A stretch of 64,000 nucleotides of DNA, taken from Isoetes taiwanensis. Its lineage: Eukaryota; Streptophyta; Lycopodiopsida; Isoetales; Isoetaceae. Location of the stretch: assembly GCA_021234155.1 (NCBI GenBank), contig JAJEKV010000101.1:2957089-3021088 (forward strand), read 5' to 3'. The translations under genes were made by a program, and so were the position numbers. Below the pieces are notes generated by a model that saw only the letters and a list, made by a program, of their open reading frames with translations, made no database searches and was not told where the DNA came from. Below are positions 9,826 through 21,300 of this stretch, piece after piece; positions within the stretch are counted from its first letter, which is position 1, and each line of letters opens with the position of its first letter.

Positions 9826-12800
9826 CAATGCCGATATGAAGGATTGGATAAAAAAGTGGGGGAAACTACGGGCTACCAAATTCCGGGAAACTAAGGTTGA
9901 CCTATACAACAAAGTTCGACAAGTTAAACAAGGTTTGATTCTAGATCCCTTTAATATTGTCAATCAGGCACTTGAGGAAGAGCTAGAGGTCAGAATAAAA
10001 GCGATAGAAGAGGAAGAGGCTCGAGGGGCCGCTATCAGATCTAAGACCAAATGGTATGCGGAGGTTGATCATGAAAGCTCTAAATGTTTTTTTAGATTGG
10101 CGGGGAGCAAGGCTGTTCGAGAATAGTATCACTTCAAGTTACTAATGATCGAGCGTGGTTCTTAAAGAGGCGCGAAATTAAATCCTTCTTTAGGGACAGT
10201 TATGAGGGGTTGTTCAAAGAAGATCCCCTCCCAAGTGACTATTACAGTCAATGCTCTGAGTGGCTCCCCTCTTTGAGGCAAGGCCAGATAGTGACTGATG
10301 AAGAAAATAAACTTCTACTTCAAGAGCCTCATGACGTAGAAATCTACAAGACTGTGTGTTCTTTAGCTTCTGGTAAGTCGCCAGGACTCCGATGGGTTCC
10401 CTCGAGTTCTATGGTCAATTAGGATATACTTGGGCCATTCTTTACCGGCGCGCAATCAAGGGAGCATGGCGGTCAAATACCTTCACCAAACCCTAGCAAC
10501 TGGATTTATCTCCTTGATTCCAAAAGTCAATAAGCCCCGGTGCTAAATGAATGGAGACCAATAGCACTAACCAATGTGTTGTACAAAGTAATCATGAAGG
10601 TCATTGCTAATCGGTTGAAGCCAATCTTAACCCGTCGATTGGATGTGAACAATAAGCTTTTTCTCCCAGGCGGGGAACATTTTGGACAACTATCGGCAGC
10701 GGAGAGGGGGCTCCATTGGTGCAAGTCTTCTCGCCGAGAATTGTGTAATTTGAAATTTGGATTTTCGTAGAGCCTATGACTCTCTTAGGTGGAGTGGGCT
10801 AAAAAATGTGATGGCTCATATGGGCTTTGAAATAAACTTTATAGAGTTAGTTATGGGTTTGAACAAGATGGCATCAAAGATCATTCGGTTAATGGTCACC
10901 GAATCGGGTCTCTTTGAGCTCATAAAGGGGATTAGGCAGGGGTGTCCCCTTGCTCCTTACCTTTTTATAATCATGGCATATCTCTTAACCTGTATGGTGA
11001 AAAGCTTGATGACGAGGGGATTGCTGAATGGGTTACTTCTTCCAGGTTCCAATCTAAATCTGACTATTATGCAATATGCAGATGATACCTTTCTTTTCTT
11101 AAGGTACGATGATGGGAGTTTTCCTGCCTTTCAACAGGTTTTAAATTCTTTTTACTCCATATCGGGGATTGGGCTGAATCACGCTAAATGTGATGTAATA
11201 TGGCCTTTTGAAGAAGACATTGATACAAGGGTCAGGGCATGGAATTATCATATAGTGGCAGCTACAGAGACGACTAAGCTATTGGGTATGCCACTTAACC
11301 TTGGAGAAAATCTAAAAGGTCTTTGGGCGCCAATTATAGAAAGGATCCGAAAGAAGGTTAACCTCTGGTCTTGTAAGTCCTTGTCCACTATGGGGAGAGT
11401 GACAGTAGCCAATGCAATCCTTAATGCGACTCATATTTATTACTCCTCGGCTATTGTAGCTTGAGTATATATATATGACCAGTTATTAGTAATCATTAAG
11501 TAAATTCATCCGGGGAGGGAAGATAAGCGGGGTTGCATGGTGAAATGTGCCAAGTAGGAAGGATGGGGATTGGGATGTAAAGACCCAATGGTCGGGGGAA
11601 GGTTCTGGCAGCTAAGTTTGTGTGGAGGGCTATCCAAGGGGATGCATCCCCAGCTATTGCCTTTGTGCGTTCGGCTTGGCAAGAGGGTAAGATAAAGGGG
11701 AAACCTTCTACCCCTAGAGATGAGGTTAGCTCCTACTTTCATAAATTCTCAATGGGTCGAGGTACTTCCCCAGTAATGAGGAAGATATTAGAAGCTTGGC
11801 AGGATGTGCAGAGTCTCTTTAGTATAGCGGATGCTCATTGGGAGGCGGGGGCTGAGTATATTTTGGAACACTAGGATTTGGGAGAGGGATCGCTCCCTCT
11901 TGCACTTATACACCCTCAGTGTTTACTAAATGGCGTGTTGCGAGGGAATTCGTAAGGTTGGGCGGTTGTGGGAAAATGATGGATGGATTACTTGGACAAG
12001 ATTTAAAGCTCTAGTTCGGTGTGTTGGGGAAGGTGATAGGAAGGTCTTTAGGAAGATTATGGTGAATGTCAACACGGTCTCTACGGTATTGTAGGGAAGA
12101 AGATAGGTGGTTGTGTGGGGATGGGGCAGAATATAAAGTCAAAAAGTTGTATGGATTGCTAATGCCACGGTCCCCATTAAAATCGCTAGCAGACAAGGTT
12201 GGGATTAGATCAAGCGAGAAACCAAGGGTCTATTGACAAAGTCTTGGGTCTCCTTATGTTCCAAAAAGATCCAATTCTTTTCGTTGGATCAGTCTACAAG
12301 AAGGTGTATACACTATGACATGGTTTGTTGAACAAGGGTGTTGTTCAACATGATCTCTGCCCTCTAGGATGTGGGCGCGTGGAGACAATGGATCATCTTT
12401 TCTTTTGTCCAGATTATAGGAGACTTACGGAGGTGGGTTTGTCCAATTATTGGGCTATGAGATGTGTCAGCTATCATGGCCGGCCATTCTAGCGATTATA
12501 GGTGCGGGAATATTATTCAACTCACTTTAACCAATATATCATTGTGGTGTATTTGGAAACACCGATGTGGTGTAGCTCTTGCGGGGTGACCGCCGGTAAC
12601 AAGGATTGAGCGGCTTCAACATGGAGGTAGCCCTCATGGCCTTGGCCCACCACAGGAAGTTTGGCCGCAATTATAACAAGAACTTGGATAGAATTGGCGT
12701 TATAAGGGGATTCTATTCATTTTTCAAATGTAATCGGGATCGGATTTAAAAAGTGTGCGATGGGGTTTATGACCTGTCAGGACACCTATCGGGATGTTGG

Positions 12801-13055
12801 ATGGAGGATCTTCTTCTTCAGGGGGTTTTCTCCTAAGTTCTTGTTGCGTGGAATTGGCTGCTAACTCCATATAGTATCTAAGCCTGGATGAAGATGGTTT
12901 TTCCTATAGTAATCTAGGGGTAGGGAAGATTGGAGTGGTAGTTTTTAGTACAATCCTTGACACTTACGAGTTATATCCGCTTTGTGATAATTCTTTCCAT
13001 CAATCCCATTTTGGGAATATCCTATGTAAATTTTATATATTAATACATACTCTTA

Positions 13056-13086
<31 letters not shown>

Positions 13087-13089
13087 AAA
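9826..13089 (+). mobile_element. LINE (L1-type), 5'-truncated, with poly-A tail
   Basis: A non-LTR retrotransposon of about 3.26 kb lacking ORF1 and the endonuclease. It starts inside the linker before the reverse transcriptase ('MKDWIKKWGKLRATKFRETK'). The RT is readable at 10,757-11,464: 'IRQGCPLAPYLFIIMAYLL', then the catalytic 'MQYADDTFLFL', then 'CKSLSTMGRVTVANAILNAT'. Further degenerate ORF2 pieces run to about 12,560, including a CX2C-type knuckle region. The reading frame is broken many times by stops and frame changes between 10,126 and 12,500. It ends with 30 or so A residues at 13,060-13,089. Flanking 15-bp repeats identify the insertion. Confidence 0.92.
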
Positions 13090-13102
13090 CAATAGCCAAT
13101 AT
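13088..13102 (+). repeat. LINE target-site duplication, right copy
   Basis: AACAATAGCCAATAT, same as 9,811-9,825. The first two A residues are shared with the poly-A tail, so the exact border is uncertain by a few bases. It marks the return to the sequence that the LINE interrupted. Confidence 0.85.
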
Positions 13103-13735
13103 AAATATTAATGCCAAAGGGAGACCATGTTTTTACCAGACACCTGGGTATGCATGGTATTGCTAAGGACTGTGGCCGATCTGAAGAAAAAAGGATGTGG
13201 TTTTGCTCTAAAATCCTCCCCCCAAACAGGGAATCTTCTTCTTCTTCTCCAGAAGACTTTGCCTGCTGCATTAACCCATTCAACCCACCAACACCAATGC
13301 ACCCCTGCCCCTCTGTTATTCCTCTGTTTTCCTTGCTGCCTGGTACCCCAAATTCCAAGTGGCCTTTAGACATAGAACAACTAAGTTAAATAGATTTCAA
13401 TGTTGAGTCATGCGTTAAGCAATGCCATTTGAAGTTATTGGATCTGCCTAGAAAATATTACTAGGTCCAATACTTAACTGTTAAAATGGCATTTTCCCTT
13501 GGTTAATGAGGTTTTATTTAAATGTTTGCTTTTAAACACACTTCTAACTAATGCGAGCAAATTGAATCACAAAATTTGAACCTCATTTTGAGAGCCTTGA
13601 AATAACATTATTATCTTCAATATTCGTTATGAAAGATGTTTTGCATTAAATCAAAAGAATCTAAGTTCCGAACATGCCAAAATTGAACTGTGTTTGAGCA
13701 TGGGGAATTCTAACCTCTGTAGTTTAAGGAGCCCT
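13103..13735. other. Non-repeat stretch after the LINE, no gene recognised
   Basis: This continues the locus the LINE inserted into. A plus frame of 92 codons from 13,111 ('MPKGDHVFTRHLGMHGIAKD', then a Ser/Pro-rich tail) has codon texture but matches no family I know. The overlapping minus frames depend on the poly-A run. From 13,400 the DNA is AT-rich with no coding signal. Confidence 0.4.
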
Positions 13736-13739
13736 ATAA

Positions 13740-13846
13740 ATACTGCTCCATGGCCGCGAACACAAGGCAACAAAATACAGGTTCAAATTCTGCATGTTCT
13801 AGCATGTATAGACGAGTTGGGGAAGAGAAACGTTCGCGGCGGCTGT
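13740..13846 (+). mobile_element. tRNA-derived SINE-like sequence
   Basis: About 105 bp with a pol III B-box-like motif (caggttcaaattctgc, near 13,778) followed by ctagcatgtatagacgagttggggaagagaaacgttcgcggcgg. The second part recurs in inverted orientation at about 24,585-24,632, which shows it is a dispersed repeat. It runs straight into LINE coding sequence at 13,847, so it either lies against a 5'-truncated LINE or is fused to it. Confidence 0.6.
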
Positions 13847-14875
13847 ATGGGGTAGAGGTCTGGGGGCCAGCGATTAGCAAGGGTACTTGGGATAAGCTAG
13901 AGAGGGTGCAGAAGGCTTTCCTGACATACAGCCTAGGCGTCAAGGACACGGTGCCTTATCCAATTTTGCTGTATGAGACTGGCTTTTGGCCCCTGCAGCA
14001 TTCTGCTATGCGCAGGCACCTTGCGTATTTCCATAAGGTTGACGAAATGGATGCACAACGTCTTCCTCCCCGGGCTCTGTTATTGGCACAAGGGCCGCAA
14101 CGTCTGAAGAGAGTATGGCAAGAGCATTGTAGGGGATGGTTCGCAAGATGATCCATAGACTATCAACACATTGTGAATATGTCGGATATCGCAGAGCAGG
14201 AGCTGCATTTGAATGCGCGCTTTGCTGCCTCTCTGTGGGATGTGCCCACTCTTCCAAAGCCCAAAACAGAGCACTACCACACACAGGTCAATCCATCGCT
14301 TGAACACGGCCCCCACCAGTATCTGAAGGCACACATCTCCACCAAGAAACGAAGAGCTATAGCTGCAATACGGACAGGGTCCTACCATCTCAGAATTGAG
14401 ACAGGCCGCTGGGGTACGGATGGAGGGCAGGGAATCCCCCGGCATGAGAGATTATGCCAGTGCTGTCACATGCAGATAGTAGAAGATGAACACCATGCTC
14501 TACAGGAATGCCCAGCATATGCACACATCCGAGCAGCTCATGCCGATCTCAGATGCGCTGAGATAGCAATTCACCAACTGCTGGCTTCGCCAATGGTGGC
14601 ACGTCTTGCGTCCTACATTCTGCAAGTCTCCACCATTAGGGAGTCCCTCACAGCACAGGGAATTTGAGCGCCCAAATAGGGCCTCTCAATGCCTACTACA
14701 AGGGTTTTTCCTTCCACACGGGGGGTTTTTTCATCCCAGTGGTAGAGACACATTGTACAGGGTTTCTGTGGTTTTATTTTGTGTTTGGAAACTTTCCGCT
14801 ATATTGTAAAACCGTCTCATAGGCCAGTTGGCCTCCGTGGACGTTAAAATATACTTCCTTCCTTCCTTCCTTCCT
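13847..14875 (+). mobile_element. LINE 3' end (second type), with CCHC-like knuckle and (TTCC)n tail
   Basis: The 3' third of a non-LTR retrotransposon ORF2. The post-RT region reads 'LYGVEVWGPAISKGTWDKLE' and 'FLTYSLGVKDTVPYPILLYE'. A break near 14,150 is followed by a second frame (14,173-14,667) with 'AIAAIRTGSYHLRIETGRWG' and the zinc-knuckle spacing CQCC-X9-H-X4-C. After the stop there is a short 3' UTR with a GGCC-AGTT-GGCC mini-hairpin (about 14,823-14,834). It ends in four TTCC units rather than poly-A. This is a different lineage from the L1-type LINEs nearby. The N-terminal ORF, endonuclease and most of the RT are missing. Confidence 0.8.
14849..14874 (+). repeat. (TTCC)n microsatellite tail of the LINE
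   Basis: Four to five TTCC units directly after the LINE 3' UTR. Simple-repeat tails in place of poly-A are typical of several non-LTR lineages. Confidence 0.8.
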
Positions 14876-14985
14876 AAACATCTCAATTTCCTTGTACTTT
14901 CCATGTTCAACCAGTTTCCTTATGAAATTAACCTCGAACCAGGCAAGGGACAAAGTACACTAGTTGGGCCTAAATCCTACTACCA

Positions 14986-15429
14986 TATGTAGCAAAATAA
15001 CAGGGGGTTCTAGGGGGATTTGATATGGATGTAAAAATAACAATTCCTAAAACCATAGGCCATATATCCTTAAAACAATCGAATAGGTTGTTATAAAAAA
15101 AAAAACATAAATTCAAGATAAGAAATAATCACATTAGCTCACTGGGTATATTGCTTAAAGTAGTCTTAGTTAGGACATTGAATTATTTTGGTAGAGGTTT
15201 GAGCTCCCATATTTCATATTCTAAAATCTTAGGAAAAATCGTATAGAGCTTCGATATTCCCTTAAAACCTTAGGCGAAAGCATCTTTTATATTTCAAAAT
15301 CATAGGTGCCTCCAATCATAAATGACTGTAAGAGAAACGAGAGGTGCCCAAAGGCCCCAACATACGATCTAGGTCGTAGGATTGATGAATCCGACGACTG
15401 TGGTAGTCCATGGTGCACCTCGTTTAGAA
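14986..15429 (+). repeat. SINE-containing tandem unit 1 (about 445 bp)
   Basis: Begins tatgtagcaaaataacaggg and ends ggtgcacctcgtttagaa. Inside are a pol III A-box-like TTAGCTCACTGGGTA (about 15,134) and a B-box-like AGGTTTGAGCTCCC (about 15,196), about 60 bp apart, as in a tRNA-derived SINE. An A-run lies just upstream (about 15,098). The next 455 bp repeat the same unit. Confidence 0.75.
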
Positions 15430-15885
15430 TATGTAGCAAAATAACAGGGGGTTCCAGGGGAATTGATATAGATGTAAAAATAACAATTCCTGAAACCATA
15501 GGCCATATATCCCTAAAACAATCGAATAAGTTGTTATAAAAAAAAAACATAAATTCAAAATAAAAAATAATCACATTAGCTCACTGGGTATATTGGTGAA
15601 AGTAATTTTAGTTAGGACATTGAATTATTTTGATAGAGGTTCGAGCTCCCGTATTTCATATTCTAAAATCTTAGGCAAAATCATATAAAGGTTCGATATT
15701 CCCTTAAAACCTTAGGCGAAAGCGTATTTCACATTTCAAAATCATAGGTGCCTCCAATCATAAATGACTACAACCGAAACAAAAGGTGCCCAAAGGCCCC
15801 AACATTTATCCGATCCGAGGATCGTAGGATAAAACAAAATTTTAATCGTGGTAGTCCAGGGTGCACCTCGTTTAGAATATGTAGC
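15430..15885 (+). repeat. SINE-containing tandem unit 2 (about 455 bp)
   Basis: Direct repeat of 14,986-15,429 with about 90% identity by eye. The A-box (about 15,577) and B-box (AGGTTCGAGCTCCC, about 15,637) are closer to consensus than in unit 1. It ends cgtttagaatatgtag at the point where the reverse-transcriptase-like sequence resumes. Confidence 0.75.
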
Positions 15886-17290
15886 TATAAAGCAATTGGA
15901 CAGTAACCAGTGGTTGGTCTTAATAAACATCTCCAGTTCTGTTTTCATCCATCACATGCCTTTTGGTTCCATTTTAAACCATTTAGCAATAAAGTTATTA
16001 CTGACTCTTTTACACCATAGTTCATTTTTATGGTGTCTGCTCCTCTGCCATTTCCATGCAGCTTTAATCACTAATTCAACGATGTTGCAGATTCCACTAT
16101 CCCCATTTAATGGGATGTTTTCATAACATTTGGTGATGTCCGCCATAAAGATCTCATGTATTCTAGGTGGCAGATTAATAATCACATCATAAATAGACTT
16201 AATCACCCAGCAAATGTTAACACAGCCAGGCAAAATCAAGTGAATGTTAGCATTGAGCATTTTAGCAATTTATGGCCAATTTTCCAGGATGTCATTAAGC
16301 GCCGCTGTAACTATCTGTGAGATCTCTGTGTAGATGGTATTGTGGGCGTTAGTTATCCATCTATAATCTTTTTTATGTGCTTTATATACTCGGATACTCC
16401 AAGAAAATATGGTAGTCTTTCAGATTCAAAGCCCCAGAATCCAATAATCCTTTGTATGTCACTTTTGACTGATTTTATCACATCCTCACGCGTGTTAAGT
16501 ATGATCTGAAAATCATGGCTATCAAGTCTGTCCAAAGCCTGGTCCCTGATGTGTCTTGGACAAATGAAGGAAGGATTATTTGTAGCCTTGTCCACTCCTG
16601 ATATGTAAAAGTTATTAACTAGCCATTCGATGTTTTTTAAGACCATTGCATCCATCAGTGGAAACTTTTTAGTATCTTCCATCTTAATTGCTATTTCAAT
16701 CCTGCTAATAGCAATATCGACAATTCTTGCTCTAAAGTTATTTTAATCATTGTCTGTTATATTCGAATATGTGTATTTATGTGCCTCAAAAGAAGTATCA
16801 CAAACTTTAGTCATCTCCTCAACAAATTCTTTAATCACGAGAATCCTATCAGGAATGTGGTTGTCCTTCTTTGAAAAGACCTCTAAGCATTGCACTACTG
16901 TCAGTTTAGTAATTCTAATATAATTGATTATTACATGGACAAGGTGCATCATTCTCTTGGGTAAACATGAAATATGGTTTGTAGACTATATCTCTCAAGT
17001 TCTCAATGTACTTCCATCCAAACATTGTGTTGTCCATCATTTTTTGACCAATTTCTCCAAAGCACTCAACTGCTACCTTGTGGTAAATTCTACGCAGACA
17101 AATCTGGTCCTGTATCTTAGACAGAAACGTGAAATGTACTATCCTTACCCTGTCATTTGGCCTTTCTTCAACCAAAAAATATCTCCCTTGGCAGTTTTTA
17201 ATAATAAATTTAGAAATCTGCAGTACCACAATAAATATTTTTTAATCATTATCCTAAGTTAGTGAAATATTACACCTCGCATACATTAGC
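15886..17290 (-). mobile_element. Decayed reverse transcriptase, Penelope/TERT-like (tentative)
   Basis: Minus-strand frames carry RT-like blocks unlike the L1-type LINEs nearby. 16,353-16,682 has 'WLVNNFYISGVDKATNNPSF' and 'RLPYFLGVSEYIKHIKK'. 15,952-16,260 has 'IFMADITKCYENIPLNGD', which resembles RT motif A of Penelope-like elements (D-x3-YTNIP) and of telomerase RT. 16,915-17,229 looks like an upstream domain. The YADD-bearing part is missing because the sequence is cut at 15,885 by the SINE-containing repeats. Several frame changes and stops show it is dead. Assignment rests on short motifs only; a divergent cellular RT gene is the alternative. Confidence 0.45.
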
Positions 17291-17439
17291 CAGTATCTGA
17301 TTATGGAAGTATATTTTGGGCCGAATGGCACTTTAAGGTATCATCCTTTTGAGCTATACACAATAGCTATATTTATTTCATGTATTAAAGCATTCATCCA
17401 CAATAATTAATAGATGCACAAAGACATATCATACCCTTT

Positions 17440-18240
17440 TCATTTTGTTGTATATGTTATCTCTTCCCCAGTGAAGCCAGAGTATAGCCCAGTCTTGTTC
17501 CTTTTATTCTTGGTTGTTGAGTGACCAGCATCCATTTGTGTACCAATGCATTCGATGGAATCACAATCCGAGCTAGCTGGAACATCCCCATTAGGTTTTT
17601 TGGTAATTCTGGGTGGCCTAGCCACCTTGCTTAGTTGACTACCAGATGCTGAAGGTGTCCTTCCACTAGTCAACTTGCTGCCACTACTACTAGCAGCAGT
17701 TCTAATATCTTTTAGAAAAGAGACCGGTTTAATTGTCTTCTCACAGACCATTACTAGTTTGCATCTAGGCAGTTGAGCTTGAGATCAGCCCAAGGGTCTT
17801 CTGCCAATTTCATTGTCATATGTATCAAAATCTCCCTGATGTCAGGGTATGAGATATAAGCCATTATGCTTGTTTTGAGGGGGCCTTTGAGAAATCCCCT
17901 AAAGCTGACCACCTGTGCAGCTTGAGACATATTCGGGTATATGCTATCCAGGTTGTTAAACATATACCACACCGCATGGTCTAGCCATGTCATATTGTCT
18001 CCACATACATTCTTTTTGTTCGTTTTCTTACCCCTATTATCACATATGCATTTAATGTAAGGACACATTGTTCTCCACAGCCTTTTGCAGTAATTTCTCT
18101 CAATGTTCAGGTACGCCATGTGGCCCTTCTGGCTCACGTACATGTATGCACTTTTAGTGCACTTCTTATCAAAAAGCCTTGTGTCGATGGAGCATTTTAT
18201 TTTCTCATTATTGACAAACTTTTCCATTCTTAGAGCAGCT
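17440..18240 (-). mobile_element. Upstream part of the same RT-like element or gene, unrecognised domain
   Basis: Two consecutive minus frames precede the RT-like blocks. 17,754-18,227 (157 codons) includes 'WLDHAVWYMFNNLDSIYPNM' and 'SYPDIREILIHMTMKLAEDP'. 17,440-17,751 has a Ser/Thr/Pro-rich linker ('SSGSKLTSGRTPSASGSQLS'). A globular block followed by a low-complexity linker and then an RT fits a single ancestral protein. I know no family for the first block. It could be an N-terminal domain of a retroelement or an unrelated captured gene. Confidence 0.35.
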
Positions 18241-18325
18241 CCATGTGCAGCTGCAATTTGATTCTTGGTAAGTCCTCCAAGTAAAATCCATGTATCACGG
18301 TTAATGGATGCCAGAGGCCCAAATT

Positions 18326-21300
18326 TCTTTTTTTAATTGAAGGCTAAGTATATTTAAATCCGTATAGTAAAAATACATGGATAGCTAATAATAGCTTTTT
18401 TAGAGATAACCTTTAGGAAAGGGTAGGTTAAAGACCCTGAAAATATCGAACTATCCAAAAACAGAATAAAACTTAAAAAGTCTTGGCAGTTCAAGAAAGT
18501 ATGGTAGCTGGTAGTACGAGGTGATCAGACATCCTCCGAAAACCTTCTCTTCTTAGGCTCCCTTTTAGAGTGATCATTTCTTCCCATCCCTTTATTGGCT
18601 ACAATGAATAGGCAATAGGGGAGGATTGAATCTGTCCTTTTTGTCCTTGGCGGTACACAGGATATATCTCTTTTCATCGAAATAGGATGTACAGGCGCAA
18701 TTACAGTGACAGTCTTCCCCATGATCATTGGGAACTTCAACTCCAAACTGAGCAAGCCACAGTGCATTTGCATGGAGATTCATCCTCTTCCAATTCAGCC
18801 TTTTGAACATGATTAAGGTGTTACCTGCAAGCATAAGAGAACCAAAATTAGAAATACAATTCAGCATAGATTCTAATTTCTATAAATCTCCAACACCCAA
18901 TTTATGTCATATTGGGTTTGTTTGATTATGGCCTTAGGCCAGATGATTTCCTCCTTGAAGATCAGTGTGTTCCTTCCCTTCCACATTCTCCATAGGAGAA
19001 TGTACCTTCTCCATTCAACTGGATTATTAGGGAAAAAGAGCTCAATAGCGTGCATTTGGGATAAGCCTGGAATATTTAGCTCAATTTCTGCTAATTCTAG
19101 GATCCATTCTGCCCATAAGCAGTTCTTAAACAAGTGTTCTTCATCTTCTTGACCCTGCAAACATCTAACACATATGTCAGAGTTGGACATGTTGAGCCTC
19201 CATCTCTTTTTATTAGTAGCAAGAGCTCTGTGCCAGAGTTGCCACATGAAAGCCTTTATTTTAGGGTGAATTGGACTCTTCCACATAAAGGTCAAATTCC
19301 TCTAGACTCTGTCAGGATCAATATCCCATTTCCTATGAATGGATATTTCTTGGTGCCTGTTCAAATACCTGTAGGCTAAGCTCACTTTGTAACCAGAAAA
19401 ACCATTAATATGCCAAAGAATATCCGTATCATGCCACACACCACTATCCAGCCTCTGAGAAATACTAGTGAAGAGCTGACTGGAGTCCTCCCCAAGATCT
19501 GCCAGAGTAGATTCCGGGTAGTCAAAATCTTCAATAATGTCACTAATGTAGATAATACCCCTGTCCGTCCATTGCTTGGTTAACTTAGGGAAATTCATGG
19601 CCAGACAGGTATTGGGGTCATCCAAAATAAGGGAAGGGCTCCAGAAGATGGGCTGATCCTGTGAAAGCCCTTCTTTCCATGTGTACATACCTTTGACTTT
19701 AAGCCAAGCTCTAATCCATTTCTTGATTATCAGAGGTATGGTGGCAGGAATAGTAAACTCAAAATAGATGCTATGGGGCAGCTGCATTTTGAGGTTTCTC
19801 CAGCCAAAGGGATGACATTTTCTAATGTAATGGGAAATGAGAACACTCACAGGGTGATTAATCTGCTTATTGCAAGCCCTGAAAAAATACTTAGCTGCCA
19901 AAGCAGTAGCCTGCTTCTCTATGTTAATAACTCCTAGACCCCCCTTCTTTTTCTGCTTGCAACATTCATCCATAGAGACAGGAATCCAGCATCTCCTACT
20001 TGAACCACCTGCAATGAACCTTCCAATAATACTTTGCATTTTAGCAAGGACCTTCTTAGGGGCCATTATAATGGAGGACTGGTAAACCTGAGAGGAGGAG
20101 ATGACAGAATTTGCTAGAATGGCTCTCCCATTTTTAGATAAAAACTTTGAGTTAAGAGAGTCAACCTTTCTGTAAAATTTGTCAAGCAGGTCTTCCCAAA
20201 GATCTGAAGCATTAGTTCTGATAGCATAAGGAATATCTAGAATTTTCGTTTTAGTGTTAGAGGGGAGATACATACAACCCAAACTTGCTGCTGCAGTCTC
20301 ACCCTCCTCTTGATGCCTTGAAATCAGCTTAGTCTTGTTGGGATTAATTCTGCACCCCGAGCATTTGCCAAAGTCCTCCAAGATAGCATGAGTATTTTGA
20401 ATGGGTTGATCCTCCAACTTAAGGAATAAGAAGGTATCATCTGCAAAATGGACATTGAGAATCTCATTTGTCTCCTGGGAGGGAAGACTGAGACCTTTAA
20501 TTAGCTGGAGGTCTTTTGCCCTCTTGAAGTTGCTGTTTAAGCCTTCCATCACAATTAAAAAAAGAAAAGGTGCAAGAGGGCAACCTTGCTTAACCCCCCT
20601 TTTAATATCAAAGAAAGGACTGCACTCACCATTTATAAGAACTGTAGATCTAGAGTTCTTAAGAATAGCTTGGAAGACAGAGATCACATTATCAGAGAAA
20701 CCAAGCTTTTTACAGCACCAACAGAGAAAAGCCCAACTTACCGTGTCAAAGGCCTTTGTGATGTCTAATTTAAGGAGGGCAATTGACTGATTAGAATCTT
20801 TGGCCCAGGAGATACCAAGAGAAGCTGCAGCCACATTATCAAGGATAAACCTTCCCCTGAGATAGGCACTTTGGGTATTGCTGATTACATCCTCCAGAAT
20901 AGGTTTGAGTCTGGCAGCAATGGTACCTGTAATTAACTTATAAACCACATTGGTCAGAGAGATAGGTCTGTAATCAGAGAAAGTAATTAGAAGCTCAATC
21001 TTCGGGATGAGGGCAATTAAACTTGTATTGATTCTGCAATCAAGATATTTGGTAATTAAAAACTCATTAGCCAGAGAGACAATATCTCTGCCAAGAATTC
21101 CCCAAGATTTCTTGAAGAACTCGGCTGGAAGACCATCAGGGCCTGGAGTCTTACCATTCTCCATCTCTTGGAGAACTTTCAGCATTTCATCATAGGTGAA
21201 AGGCCTGGATAAACTATCATTCATCTGCTCAGTCACTTTCTGCTGAATATGCACAAAATTCTCTATATCTTCCTCTCTGATATTCTCCTCAGTACCCATG

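Larger units (their letters stand above)
5266..9977 (+). repeat. Tandem duplication, second unit
   Basis: Second copy of the unit at 1-4,712, in direct orientation, beginning directly after 158 bp of unmatched sequence (5,108-5,265). Identity is very high across the coding fragments. Differences are concentrated in patches, for example 5,464-5,600 and 9,480-9,790. The duplicated part ends inside the LINE that continues to 13,089, so the LINE insertion predates the duplication. Confidence 0.93.

Noticed and set aside
13059-13373. 104-codon minus frame with a poly-Phe end
   Set aside because: The end is translated from the LINE poly-A tail and the rest lies opposite another frame without motifs.
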